Below the pieces are notes generated by a model. That model saw nothing but the letters and a program-made list of their open reading frames with translations, did no database searches and was not told the origin of the DNA. From the NCBI RefSeq assembly GCF_002939385.1, contig NZ_MULI01000075.1, positions 1-32,714 on the forward strand: a stretch of DNA of 32,714 nt, in the 5' to 3' direction. This stretch comes from Streptomyces sp. MH60 (GTDB lineage Bacteria > Actinomycetota > Actinomycetes > Streptomycetales > Streptomycetaceae). Below, piece after piece: positions 9,948 through 17,830 of this stretch; the stretch's first letter is position 1; every line of letters begins with the position of its first letter. The translations under genes and the position numbers were made by a program.

Positions 9948-9969
9948 AAGTGACCACGGGAGTGCGCGC

Positions 9970-10434
9970 ATGGCAGCGGTCGATCTGACCACCCACCCCG
10001 GCCACCTGGCCCGGCGGCTGCAGCAGGCGCACTACCTGCTGTGGAACACGATGGTCTCGGAGGAGACCACCTCGCCGCAGTACGCCGTCCTCAACGCCCT
10101 GGTCGCCGAGCCGGGCCTGGACCAGCGCACCGTGGGGGAGCGGGTGGGCCTGGACCGGTCCACCATCGCGGAGGTGGTCAGCCGGCTCGGCCGCCGCGGG
10201 CTGCTCGACAAGGTCCGTGACCCGCACGACGGCCGCCGGTCCCTGCTCCGGCTCACCGACGAGGGGCTGCGCGTGCACCGCAGGCTGGGCGTGCGCATCG
10301 CCCGTATGAACCAGGTGTTCCTGGCCCCGCTCGCCGCCGACGAGCAGGCGGTGTTCTTCGATCTCATCCGCCGGGTCGCGGACGCCGCGGAAGGGCTCCG
10401 CAACCCGGCGGAGCCGACGGCGGCACCGGGCTGA
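9970..10434 (+). CDS. pcaV: MarR-family repressor PcaV
   Basis: 154 residues, a MarR winged-helix protein: DNA-recognition region ~55-85 (RTVGERVGLDRSTIAEVVSR) and wing DPHDGRRSLLRLT. Arg15 and His21 (HLARRLQQAH) fall at the positions I recall being reported to contact protocatechuate in S. coelicolor PcaV. It is transcribed divergently from pcaIJFHGBL. The start is ATG at 9970 with GGGAG at 9958-9962. A longer frame from 9793 is rejected because it would cross the operator and has no ribosome site. Protocatechuate binding should release DNA and derepress the operon. Confidence 0.93.
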   Translation: MAAVDLTTHPGHLARRLQQAHYLLWNTMVSEETTSPQYAVLNALVAEPGLDQRTVGERVGLDRSTIAEVVSRLGRRGLLDKVRDPHDGRRSLLRLTDEGLRVHRRLGVRIARMNQVFLAPLAADEQAVFFDLIRRVADAAEGLRNPAEPTAAPG

Positions 10435-10465
10435 CCCGGCGCCGCACCGGCCGGGCGCGGGCGGC

Positions 10466-11455
10466 TCAGGAATCGCCCGCGAAGACCACCCACACCTGGC
10501 CCTCGGCGAAGTTCAGCGGCTTGCCGTCCCGGGTGGTGAAGGTGGTGCCGTCCGCGGCCGCCCCCCGCTTCCAGGCCGCGTCGTACGCGCGCCCGTCGCG
10601 CAGCACCTCCGCCCGTCCGGAGCCCACCGACTCGACGTAGGGCGAGTTGCTGCCGCGGAAGTCGCGGAACTCCGACTCGCGCACCTTCACGTGCTGCACG
10701 ACGACCGTGGCCGGGGCCAGCCGCCCGCCGTCCGCCGTGCGGGCCGGGTCGCCGTCCAGGGAGACCAGCCACCGGTCCCGGCTCCCGGACCAGGTGAACG
10801 TGAAGCCGGCGGCGGGGTAGCGCACCGTGTGCGAGGACTCCGCCCGGCCGCCCGCGGGAGCCTTGCCGTAGGTGAACCCGGCGGTGAGGGCCGCCTTTCC
10901 CGAGGGCTCCGGGAGCAGCTTGCCGGGTCGCAGGTAGAGGTTGTGCGGCGCCTGCCGGTCCGCGGCGCGGACGTAGGCGTCGGAGTCCTCGCCCGGCGGC
11001 TCCGCGCGCAGGGGCGCCTTGTCGATGAGCGGCAGCAGCTTGCTCTGCGCGCCGGAGAACGCCAGCACCGGCCGGTCGAACTGGCCGAGCAGCTCCAGGT
11101 CGGACTCGCGGGCGCTGCGCACCGGGCCGACCGAGGCGGGCAGTTCGGTGGCGTAGATCGCCATCAGCCGGCTCAGTCCGGCCTCCACCGGCTCGGCGTA
11201 GACGACGTCCGCGGCCTCCAGGCCCGTCTGCGGGCGGGCCGCGCGCACATTGTCGACCTTCACGGCGAGCACGGGGCCCGAGGCGGGGGCCGCGCTGTGC
11301 GAGCGCTCCGGTTCCGGCGCCCGCCCGTCCTGCCGCGCACCGGGCCCCGCCGTGCAGCCCGCCGCGGCCAGCGAGACCGCCACCGCCGCCGTCAGCAGAG
11401 CGGCATACCGCCCCCTGCGCGTCCCTCGTCGCATCCTGACCATCCGTCCACCCAT
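10466..11455 (-). CDS. DUF3048 (YerB-like) lipoprotein
   Basis: 329 residues with a lipoprotein signal: basic n-region, hydrophobic core and lipobox LAAAGC, giving lipidated Cys34. The mature part has the DUF3048 hallmark VKVDNVRAARPQTGLEAADVVYAEPVEAG, shortened here to VKVDN…QTGLEAADVVYAE, followed by ASVGPVRSAR and the C-terminal domain with GQVWVVF. It should be anchored outside the cell membrane. The family's function is unknown. The annotated ATG is the longest choice; ATGs at 11443 (residue 5) and 11434 (residue 8) are also possible, the former having GGGTGG upstream. It converges with pcaV. Confidence 0.88.
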   Translation of the reverse strand: MGGRMVRMRRGTRRGRYAALLTAAVAVSLAAAGCTAGPGARQDGRAPEPERSHSAAPASGPVLAVKVDNVRAARPQTGLEAADVVYAEPVEAGLSRLMAIYATELPASVGPVRSARESDLELLGQFDRPVLAFSGAQSKLLPLIDKAPLRAEPPGEDSDAYVRAADRQAPHNLYLRPGKLLPEPSGKAALTAGFTYGKAPAGGRAESSHTVRYPAAGFTFTWSGSRDRWLVSLDGDPARTADGGRLAPATVVVQHVKVRESEFRDFRGSNSPYVESVGSGRAEVLRDGRAYDAAWKRGAAADGTTFTTRDGKPLNFAEGQVWVVFAGDS

Positions 11456-11644
11456 CCCGTGTCATCGATTGTGCGCTTCTTCAAGCATTTAGTGCCATAC
11501 CTGACCGAATCCGATACGGCACACGGAACGGGGCAGATAATCCGCTGTTCGGCCGAAAAGACCACCGGGTTCGGCGACGGGACCCCCGGGGTACCCGGCC
11601 GCCACGCAGAACGACGCGCACGGCGACGGAGGGAGCGCGGGGCG

Positions 11645-12835
11645 ATGAAGGCAGTGACATGGCAGGGCAAGCGGGACGTGCGGGTCGAGGAGGTGCCCGA
11701 CCCGAGGATCGAGGAACCGACCGACGCGGTCATCCGCGTCACCTCGTCCGGACTGTGCGGCTCCGACCTGCACCTCTACGAAGTGCTCACGCCGTTCATG
11801 ACGCCGGGCGACATCCTCGGCCACGAGCCGATGGGCATCGTGGAGGAGGTCGGTCCCGAGGTGACCGGCCTGAAGCCCGGCGACCGGGTCGTGGTCCCGT
11901 TCCAGATCGCGTGCGGACACTGCTACATGTGCGACACCGGGCTGCCGACCCAGTGCGAGACCACCCAGGTCACCGGCGAGGGCATGGGCGCCCCGCTCTT
12001 CGGCTACACCCGTCTGTACGGCGCGGTCCCCGGCGGCCAGGCCGAGTACCTGCGCGTGCCGCAGGCCCAGTACGGCCCGATCAAGGTGCCCGAGGGCCCC
12101 GCCGACGACCGCTTCGTCTACCTCTCCGACGTCCTGCCCACCGCCTGGCAGGCGGTCGCCTACGCCGGCGTCCCGCAGGGCGGCAGCCTCGCCGTGCTGG
12201 GCCTCGGTCCGATCGGCGACATGGCCTGCCGGATCGCCCGGCTCAAGGGAGTCGACAAGGTGTTCGGCGTGGACCTGGTGCCCGAGCGGCTGGAGCGGGC
12301 CCGCGCGCGGGGCGTGGAGACGTACGACCTGCGGTCCTTCGACAACGAGAAGGAACTCGTCGCCGCGATCCAGGACCGGACGGACGGCCGCGGCCCCGAC
12401 GCCGTGATCGACGCGGTCGGCACCGAGGCGCACGGCGGTGCCGTGGCCAAGCTGGTGCAGCAGACCGCCGCGGTGATGCCCCGGGCCATCGGCGGGCCCC
12501 TGGCGGAGCGGTTCAGCGTCGACCGGCTCGCCGCCCTCTACACCGCGATCGACCTGGTGCGCCGCGGCGGCACCATCTCGCTGTCCGGCGTGTACGGCGG
12601 CATGGCCGACCCGATGCCGATGCTCACCCTGTTCGACAAGCAGATCCAGCTGCGGATGGGCCAGGCCAACGTACGCCGCTGGAGCGACGAGATCGTCCCG
12701 TACCTGACCGACCAGGACCCCCTCGGCGTCGACGACTTCGCCACCCACCGGGTGCCGCTGGCGGACGCGCCGCACGCGTACGAGATGTTCCAGAAGAAGC
12801 AGGACGGCGCGGTGAAGGTCCTGATGAAGCCGTAG
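11645..12835 (+). CDS. Zinc-dependent alcohol dehydrogenase (MDR family)
   Basis: 396 residues. Catalytic zinc ligands are Cys38 (GLCGSD), His60 and Glu61 (GHEPMG). The structural zinc is held by Cys90, 93, 96 and 104 (IACGHCYMC…QCE). The Rossmann motif GLGPIG is at 186-191. It resembles the glutathione-independent formaldehyde/threonine dehydrogenase-like branch, with a long insertion before the C-terminus. The substrate cannot be told from sequence. Start ATG follows GGAGGG and a closer GGGG. It is divergent from the lipoprotein gene; the 189 bases between hold no clear promoter beyond a -10-like GATAAT at 11536-11541. Confidence 0.9.
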   Translation: MKAVTWQGKRDVRVEEVPDPRIEEPTDAVIRVTSSGLCGSDLHLYEVLTPFMTPGDILGHEPMGIVEEVGPEVTGLKPGDRVVVPFQIACGHCYMCDTGLPTQCETTQVTGEGMGAPLFGYTRLYGAVPGGQAEYLRVPQAQYGPIKVPEGPADDRFVYLSDVLPTAWQAVAYAGVPQGGSLAVLGLGPIGDMACRIARLKGVDKVFGVDLVPERLERARARGVETYDLRSFDNEKELVAAIQDRTDGRGPDAVIDAVGTEAHGGAVAKLVQQTAAVMPRAIGGPLAERFSVDRLAALYTAIDLVRRGGTISLSGVYGGMADPMPMLTLFDKQIQLRMGQANVRRWSDEIVPYLTDQDPLGVDDFATHRVPLADAPHAYEMFQKKQDGAVKVLMKP

Positions 12836-12843
12836 GCGGCGCG

Positions 12844-12867
12844 GGGCGGGCGCGTCAGGGCCCGCCC
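12844..12867. terminator. Hairpin between convergent genes
   Basis: GGGCGGGC (12844-12851) and GCCCGCCC (12860-12867) form a perfect 8-bp stem with an 8-base loop between the dehydrogenase and ligase stops. It overlaps the last codons of the ligase. There is no T-run, as is usual in Streptomyces. Confidence 0.5.
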
Positions 12868-13922
12868 AGGATCTCCGCCAGGTCGTACCGGACCGGCTCC
12901 TCCAGCTGCGCGTAGGTGCAGCTCTCGGGGGTCCGGTCCGGGCGCCAGCGGCGGAAGCGGGCGGTGTGCCGGAAGCGCGCCCCGTTCTCCATGTGGTCGT
13001 AGGCCACCTCGACGACCCGCTCGGGACGCAGCGGCACCCAGGACAGGTCCTTCTTGCCGGACCACCTGCTGGGGGCGCCGGGCAGCCGCGCCGACTCGTG
13101 GGCGGCCTCCTCGGCCCACCTGGCCCACGGGTGGCCGCCGGCGTCGTCCATGCGCAGCGGCTCCAGCTCCGCCACCAGCTCGGCCCGGCGCTTCATGGTG
13201 AAGGCCGCGCTCACCCCCACGTGCTGGAGGACGCCCCGGTCGTCGTACAGCCCGAGCAGCAGCGAGCCGACCACCGGCCCGCTCTTGTGGAAGCGGTACC
13301 CGGCCACGACCACGTCCGCCGTCCGCTCATGCTTGATCTTGAACATGGCCCGCTCGTCCTGCCGGTACCGCAGATCGAGCGGCTTGGCGACCACCCCGTC
13401 CAGACCGGCCCCCTCGTACTGCTCGAACCACTGCCGGGCCACCTCGATGTCGTCCGTCGCCGGTGCCACGTGCACCGGCGGCGTCACCCCGGACAGCGCC
13501 CGCACCAGCAGCGCCCGCCGGTCGGCCAGCCCCACGTCGAGCAGGGACGCGTCGTCCAGCGCCAGCAGGTCGAAGACCACCAGCGAGGCGGGCGTGCGCT
13601 CCGCCAGCGTCCGCACCCGCGAGTCCGCGGGATGGATCCGCTCGGTCAGCGCGTCGAAGTCCAGGTGCCCGTCCCGCGCGATCACGATCTCCCCGTCCAC
13701 CACGCACCGCTCGGGCAACCGCTCCCGCACCGCCACCACCAGCTCCGGGAAGTACCTGGTCAACGGCTTGCCCGTCCGGCTGCCCAGCTCCACCTCGTCG
13801 CCGTCGCGAAACACGATCGCGCGAAAGCCGTCCCACTTCGCCTCGTAGTGCATCCCCGGCGGGATCTTCGCCACGGACTTGGCGAGCATCGGCTTCACGG
13901 GCGGCATGACGGGGAGCTCCAT
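12855..13922 (-). CDS. ATP-dependent DNA ligase (LigC/LigD-ligase type)
   Basis: 355 residues. The ligase motif I lysine that becomes adenylated is Lys29 (YEAKWDGFR). Further motifs are DGEIVI (76-81), FDLL (~117), GLDGVVAK (~173-180) and FKIKHERTADVV (~194), followed by an OB-fold domain to the end. Length and order match the stand-alone LigC-type ligases or the ligase module of LigD. It should seal breaks during non-homologous end joining or excision repair. The LigD-type polymerase module is encoded nearby on the opposite strand as a separate protein. No Ku gene lies in the window. Confidence 0.93.
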   Translation of the reverse strand: MELPVMPPVKPMLAKSVAKIPPGMHYEAKWDGFRAIVFRDGDEVELGSRTGKPLTRYFPELVVAVRERLPERCVVDGEIVIARDGHLDFDALTERIHPADSRVRTLAERTPASLVVFDLLALDDASLLDVGLADRRALLVRALSGVTPPVHVAPATDDIEVARQWFEQYEGAGLDGVVAKPLDLRYRQDERAMFKIKHERTADVVVAGYRFHKSGPVVGSLLLGLYDDRGVLQHVGVSAAFTMKRRAELVAELEPLRMDDAGGHPWARWAEEAAHESARLPGAPSRWSGKKDLSWVPLRPERVVEVAYDHMENGARFRHTARFRRWRPDRTPESCTYAQLEEPVRYDLAEILGGP

Positions 13923-14073
13923 GGTCCGATTCTGCGCGCCGCCGACGGCATCCCGCCTGTCGAGCGCGGCAGCCGGAAATCGCCGTCGGCAGGCGAGCGG
14001 GAGTCGCGTGCGGCTTGATCGGAAGCGACTTCCCCGCCTCGCTCACTCGATCGGGTCGGGCCTGTCGAATCGC

Positions 14074-14102
14074 CTGACAGCTAGACACCTTGGCTTCAAA
14101 AT
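14074..14102 (+). promoter_or_regulatory. Candidate promoter of the small membrane protein
   Basis: CTGACA (14074-14079) and CAAAAT (14097-14102) are separated by 17 bases and lie 33 bases before the GTG start. Each hexamer has a consensus mismatch. The -35 lies in a short inverted repeat, CTGTC…GACAG. Confidence 0.35.
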
Positions 14103-14134
14103 TCCTACACGCAGCCAACACGCAGGGAGAACCC

Positions 14135-14473
14135 GTGGCCAGTCCCTACCTCAATGCTCCGCTCACACCGGCCCGCCCCCGCATGTATGCGTCGGGCCTC
14201 GCCAAGGTGGTCTGGACGTTGGTCCCGATCGTCACCCTGGGACTCGCCGCTGCCGTCCCGTTCGTCGTGGCCGCGGTCAAGGGCGTCGTGAAGCCCTGGC
14301 TGGCGGCCGTGTATGCCGTCGGGGAGGTCGCCGTCTTCTCCGCCGCCATCGCGATCAGCCCCGACGCCGACGACACCAACCCCGTCCCGGGATTCCTCAT
14401 GGTCCTGCTGATCATCACCGCCGCTACCCACACTGCGCTCCTGGACAACGACCGCATCACGCTCGGCAAGTAG
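14135..14473 (+). CDS. Small membrane protein, unknown
   Basis: 112 residues. Three hydrophobic stretches are visible: VVWTLVPIVTLGLAAAVPFV, LAAVYAVGEVAVFSAAIAI and FLMVLLIITAATHTALL. The N-terminus is short and polar (MASPYLNAPLTPARPRMY). I do not recognise a named family. The GTG start has AGGGAGA five bases upstream; a longer TTG start at 14090 lacks one and would place the start inside the candidate promoter. It precedes the LigD-type polymerase gene on the same strand by about 95 bases and may be co-transcribed with it, though nothing in it suggests a DNA-repair role. Confidence 0.75.
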   Translation: MASPYLNAPLTPARPRMYASGLAKVVWTLVPIVTLGLAAAVPFVVAAVKGVVKPWLAAVYAVGEVAVFSAAIAISPDADDTNPVPGFLMVLLIITAATHTALLDNDRITLGK

Positions 14474-14568
14474 ACGGCCGGCCTCCCGCGCAAGCCGTGA
14501 TCTGCCTGCTCTCCCCCCCCGTGACGTCCGATATGCGAAGCGAAGACGCTGCGCCTACCGTGGCTCGC

Positions 14569-15594
14569 ATGGCGGAAGCGGTGGAGCTGGCGGCGGGTGG
14601 GCGGAGCGTGCGGCTGTCCAGCCCGGGGAAGGTCTTCTTTCCGGAGCACGGGTACACCAAGCTGGACGTGGCGCGCTACTACCAGGCCGTCGCCCCCGGC
14701 GTCCTGCGGGCGCTGCGCGACCGGCCCACCACCCTGCAGCGCTACCCGGACGGCATCACCGGTGAGTGGTTCTACCAGAAACGCGCGCCCAAGGGCATGC
14801 CCGACTGGATCCCGACCGCGCACATCACCTTCCCCAGCGGACGCAGCGCCGACGAGATGTGCCCCACCGAGGAGGCGGCCGTGCTGTGGGCCGCCCAGTA
14901 CGGCACCCTCACCTTCCACCCCTGGCCGGTCCGCCGCGACGACGTCGACCACCCCGACGAACTGCGCATCGACCTCGATCCGCAGCCCGGCACCGACTAC
15001 GACGACGCCGCCCGCGCCGCCCACGAACTGCGCGCGGTGCTGGAGGAGTTCGGCGGCCTGCGCGGCTGGCCCAAGACCTCCGGCGGGCGCGGCATCCACG
15101 TCTTCGTGCCGATCGAGCCGCGCTGGACCTTCACCCAGGTGCGGCGCGCCGCCATCGCCGTCGGCCGGGAGATGGAACGGAGGATGCCCGAGCGGGTCAC
15201 CATCAAGTGGTGGAAGGAGGAGCGCGGCGAGCGCATCTTCATCGACTACAACCAGACCGCCCGCGACCGCACCATCGCTTCCGCCTACTCCGTGCGGCCC
15301 CGTCCCGGCGCGCCGGTCTCCGCCCCGTTGACCTGGGACGAGGTGGGCGTCGCGCACCCGCAGGACTTCGACATCACGACCATGCCCGCGCGCTTCGCCG
15401 AACTCGGCGACGTGCACGCGGGCATGGACGAGACGAGACACTCCCTCGACGCCCTGCTGGAGCTGGCGACGAAGGACGAGCACGATCACGGGCTGGGTGA
15501 CCTGCCCTACCCGCCCGAGTATCCGAAGATGCCGGGCGAGCCGAGCCGGGTCCAGCCCAGCCGGGCCAGGAAGAAGGCTCCCGGCCCGGACTGA
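14569..15594 (+). CDS. LigD-type primase-polymerase
   Basis: 341 residues matching the archaeo-eukaryotic primase-like polymerase module of bacterial LigD. Metal-binding Asp135 and Asp137 (LRIDLDPQ) and Asp226 (IFIDYNQ) are present, with SGGRGIHVFVP (His177) between them and the N-terminal KVFFPEHGYTKLD block. Such enzymes fill gaps and add nucleotides, often ribonucleotides, at broken ends during end joining. No ligase or nuclease domain is fused. Start is uncertain: ATG 14569 has no ribosome site, and in-frame ATG 14533 and GTG 14521 exist; TACCGT seven bases before 14569 could be the -10 of a leaderless transcript. A run of eight C precedes 14521. Confidence 0.92.
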   Translation: MAEAVELAAGGRSVRLSSPGKVFFPEHGYTKLDVARYYQAVAPGVLRALRDRPTTLQRYPDGITGEWFYQKRAPKGMPDWIPTAHITFPSGRSADEMCPTEEAAVLWAAQYGTLTFHPWPVRRDDVDHPDELRIDLDPQPGTDYDDAARAAHELRAVLEEFGGLRGWPKTSGGRGIHVFVPIEPRWTFTQVRRAAIAVGREMERRMPERVTIKWWKEERGERIFIDYNQTARDRTIASAYSVRPRPGAPVSAPLTWDEVGVAHPQDFDITTMPARFAELGDVHAGMDETRHSLDALLELATKDEHDHGLGDLPYPPEYPKMPGEPSRVQPSRARKKAPGPD

Positions 15595-15622
15595 GCCACA
15601 ACGCACCGGTTGCTGAAGGCCC

Positions 15623-17830
15623 TTACAGGTCCTTGACCCGGACGTCGCGGTACGAGACCACGTCCGACGTGCTGTGCACCTGCAGTCCGATGTAGCCGGA
15701 GGCGAACCGCCGCCCGTCGGTGCCCGGGTCGTCCGAGCGCTCGGGGTAGAAGGTCTGGCCGCCGAAGTTGTCGAACTCGTTGATCAGCACACCGTTGCGG
15801 TAGACCGAGTAGTGCTGGTCCACCACCCGGATCTCGTAGTCGTTCCAGGTGCCCTTCTCCGTCACGCCCGCGCCGGCCAGGCCGACCCGGTCGAAGCCGT
15901 AGAGGGAGCCCGTCTTGTACATGTCGCCGGTCGGGCTGTCGAACACCTGCACCTCGTGCCCGTACTTGATGGCGACCCACTCCGGACGCGACTCCTCGGG
16001 GTGGTCGTGCACCTGCGGGAAGCGCACGAAGACGCCGCCGTTGGTGTTCGCCGTACCCGCCGCGTCGTCACGCCACTGGAGCTTCAGCGAGAAGTCGCCG
16101 TACTTGCGCTCGGGGAACCACAGCATGCCCATGCCGGGCGTGCTGGTGCTGGACGTGATCGACCCGTCCGGGTTCAACCCGAACGAACCGCCGCCCACCT
16201 GCTCCCACTTGGCGAGCGACTCCTGGCTGCCGTCCATGATCGTGCGGTAGCCCTCGGTCTGGCCGGGCAGCCCGATCTTCGACTGCTTGGCGGCCTTGTT
16301 GATCGCCCGGTACTCCCGCTTGTCGACGACGCCCTCGTCCAGGAGGCCGTCCATGACCTCACGGACGTGCTTGAGGAACAGCGCCTGGGACGTCCACTCC
16401 TTCTCGTCCTCGATCATCTCGTTGATCCGGCACCGGTTGTCGGTCACCCGGTTCGGCACACCCGAGTCGACCGTGCCGACGATCACCGTGCGGCGCTCGT
16501 CGTACTCCGGGCAGGGCGGCGCCGGCACCCCGCCGGCCACCACCGAGAAGCTCACGGTCAGCGACGCGGAGGTGTTGCCCGCCTTGTCGCTCGCCCGGTA
16601 CGCCACGGTGTGCCGGCCCACGCGGTCGACGACCACCGGGTCGGTGTACGCCAGGTAGGGCCCGGCGTCCAGCGAGTACTCCACACCGGCGACGCCGGAA
16701 CCGCCCTCGTCCGTGGCGTTCACGGTCACCTTCGCGCTGCCGACGTAGGCGCCGTCGGAGTTCTTGGTGCCGTCCACGGTCGCGCCGGTGACCGGCGGGG
16801 TGGTGTCCTGCGGGGGAGCGGCGGCCACGGTGAAGGCGACGCTCTTCTCCGCGGCGACGTTGCCCGCCTTGTCGGTGGCCCGGTAGCGCACGGTGTGCTC
16901 GCCCACCTCGTGCACCATGACCGGCGCCGTGTACGCCGTCCAGGCGCCGTCGCCGACCGCGTACTCGATGGTGTTGACGCCGGAACCGGTGTCGGAGGCG
17001 GTGACGGTCACCGTCGCCATGTCGATGTAGGCGCCGTCCGTGTTCTTCTCCCCGCTCACCGTCGCCGAGGTCTCCGGCGCGGTCGTGTCGTCGGTGTCCG
17101 GCGCGGCCACCGCGAAGGTGACGCTCTTCTCCTCGGCGGCGTTGCCCGCCTTGTCGAACGCCCGGTAGCGCACCACGTGTTCACCGACCTGGTCGACGAC
17201 GACCGGCGTGGTGTACGGCTGCCAGGCGCCGTCGGCACCGATCGCGTACTCGATCCGCTCCACGCCCGAGCCGCCCTCGTCGGTGGCGGCGATGCTCACG
17301 GTCGCGGAACCGACGTACGCGCCGTCGGCGTTCTGCGTGCCGCCCACGTCCGCCGAGGTCGCGGGCGCCGTGGTGTCCTCGCCGCCGCCGCCCTCGGTGA
17401 CCACGAGCACGCCCGTCATCTGGCCGTGGCCCGGGATCGTGCAGTGGTACATGTACTTGCCGGGCGTGAGGGTGACCTCGGCGGTGTGCTTGCCGCCCTC
17501 GGCGTCGTTCGGATTGGCCAGGATGTTCAGCTGGACGTCCTGGTTGTAGGCGGGATCGCTGGTCATGAACGTCAGCGTGTGCGGCATGCCGGTGGTGTTG
17601 CCGGTGGCCTCACTGTTCTCGAAGACGATCGTGGCCGGTCCGGCCACCGCCGTCTCCGGCACCGACGTGTACTTGGTGATGTCGTCGCCCGCGGTCCAGG
17701 TCAGCACCTGGTCGGCGGCCGCCGCGGTGGGCGCCGCCGCCGGCTGCCCGGAGGCGGACGTCGCCTGCAGTCCGAGCACCATCAGCAGGCCGGCCAGCAG
17801 TGCGGCCCACATTCTTCGTTGGCGTATCAC
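15623..17830 (-). CDS. Secreted cupredoxin / Ig-like repeat / DUF1080 protein
   Basis: 735 residues. After a signal peptide (cleavage near residue 28-40) comes a plastocyanin-like domain (~40-146) with complete type-1 copper ligands His84 (MPHTL), Cys130, His135 and Met138 (YHCTIPGHGQM). Three ~93-residue OmpL47/Ig-like repeats follow (151-243, 246-338, 341-432), each ending in RY/YRAxDKAGN. Next are a helical linker (~438-525) and a C-terminal DUF1080 domain (527-735), a concanavalin-like fold that includes 3-keto-glycoside hydrolases. The GTG start overlaps the stop of the upstream dehydrogenase gene (GTGA) and has GAGGGGG before it, so the two are co-translated. Inference: the cupredoxin could take electrons from the upstream dehydrogenase while DUF1080 acts on the oxidised sugar. 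Confidence 0.9.
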   Translation of the reverse strand: MIRQRRMWAALLAGLLMVLGLQATSASGQPAAAPTAAAADQVLTWTAGDDITKYTSVPETAVAGPATIVFENSEATGNTTGMPHTLTFMTSDPAYNQDVQLNILANPNDAEGGKHTAEVTLTPGKYMYHCTIPGHGQMTGVLVVTEGGGGEDTTAPATSADVGGTQNADGAYVGSATVSIAATDEGGSGVERIEYAIGADGAWQPYTTPVVVDQVGEHVVRYRAFDKAGNAAEEKSVTFAVAAPDTDDTTAPETSATVSGEKNTDGAYIDMATVTVTASDTGSGVNTIEYAVGDGAWTAYTAPVMVHEVGEHTVRYRATDKAGNVAAEKSVAFTVAAAPPQDTTPPVTGATVDGTKNSDGAYVGSAKVTVNATDEGGSGVAGVEYSLDAGPYLAYTDPVVVDRVGRHTVAYRASDKAGNTSASLTVSFSVVAGGVPAPPCPEYDERRTVIVGTVDSGVPNRVTDNRCRINEMIEDEKEWTSQALFLKHVREVMDGLLDEGVVDKREYRAINKAAKQSKIGLPGQTEGYRTIMDGSQESLAKWEQVGGGSFGLNPDGSITSSTSTPGMGMLWFPERKYGDFSLKLQWRDDAAGTANTNGGVFVRFPQVHDHPEESRPEWVAIKYGHEVQVFDSPTGDMYKTGSLYGFDRVGLAGAGVTEKGTWNDYEIRVVDQHYSVYRNGVLINEFDNFGGQTFYPERSDDPGTDGRRFASGYIGLQVHSTSDVVSYRDVRVKDL
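16535..17380 (-). repeat. Three in-gene repeats encoding Ig-like domains
   Basis: Three consecutive ~280-base units encode OmpL47-type domains sharing DTT.P.T, DGAYVGSA, GSGV..IEY, YRA.DKAGN and a closing VSF.V. They are similar but not identical at the DNA level, so they could recombine to change domain number. Confidence 0.8.

Noticed and set aside
9793..9969. Longer N-terminus for PcaV
   Set aside because: It would translate through both operators, lacks a ribosome site, and ATG 9970 gives the expected N-terminus with Arg15 and His21 in place.
11456..11644. GATAAT at 11536-11541 as a promoter for the alcohol dehydrogenase
   Set aside because: No acceptable -35 at 16-18 bases; noted only in the gene entry.
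16535..17380. Repeats considered as mobile or CRISPR sequence
   Set aside because: They encode three homologous Ig-like domains in one continuous frame.
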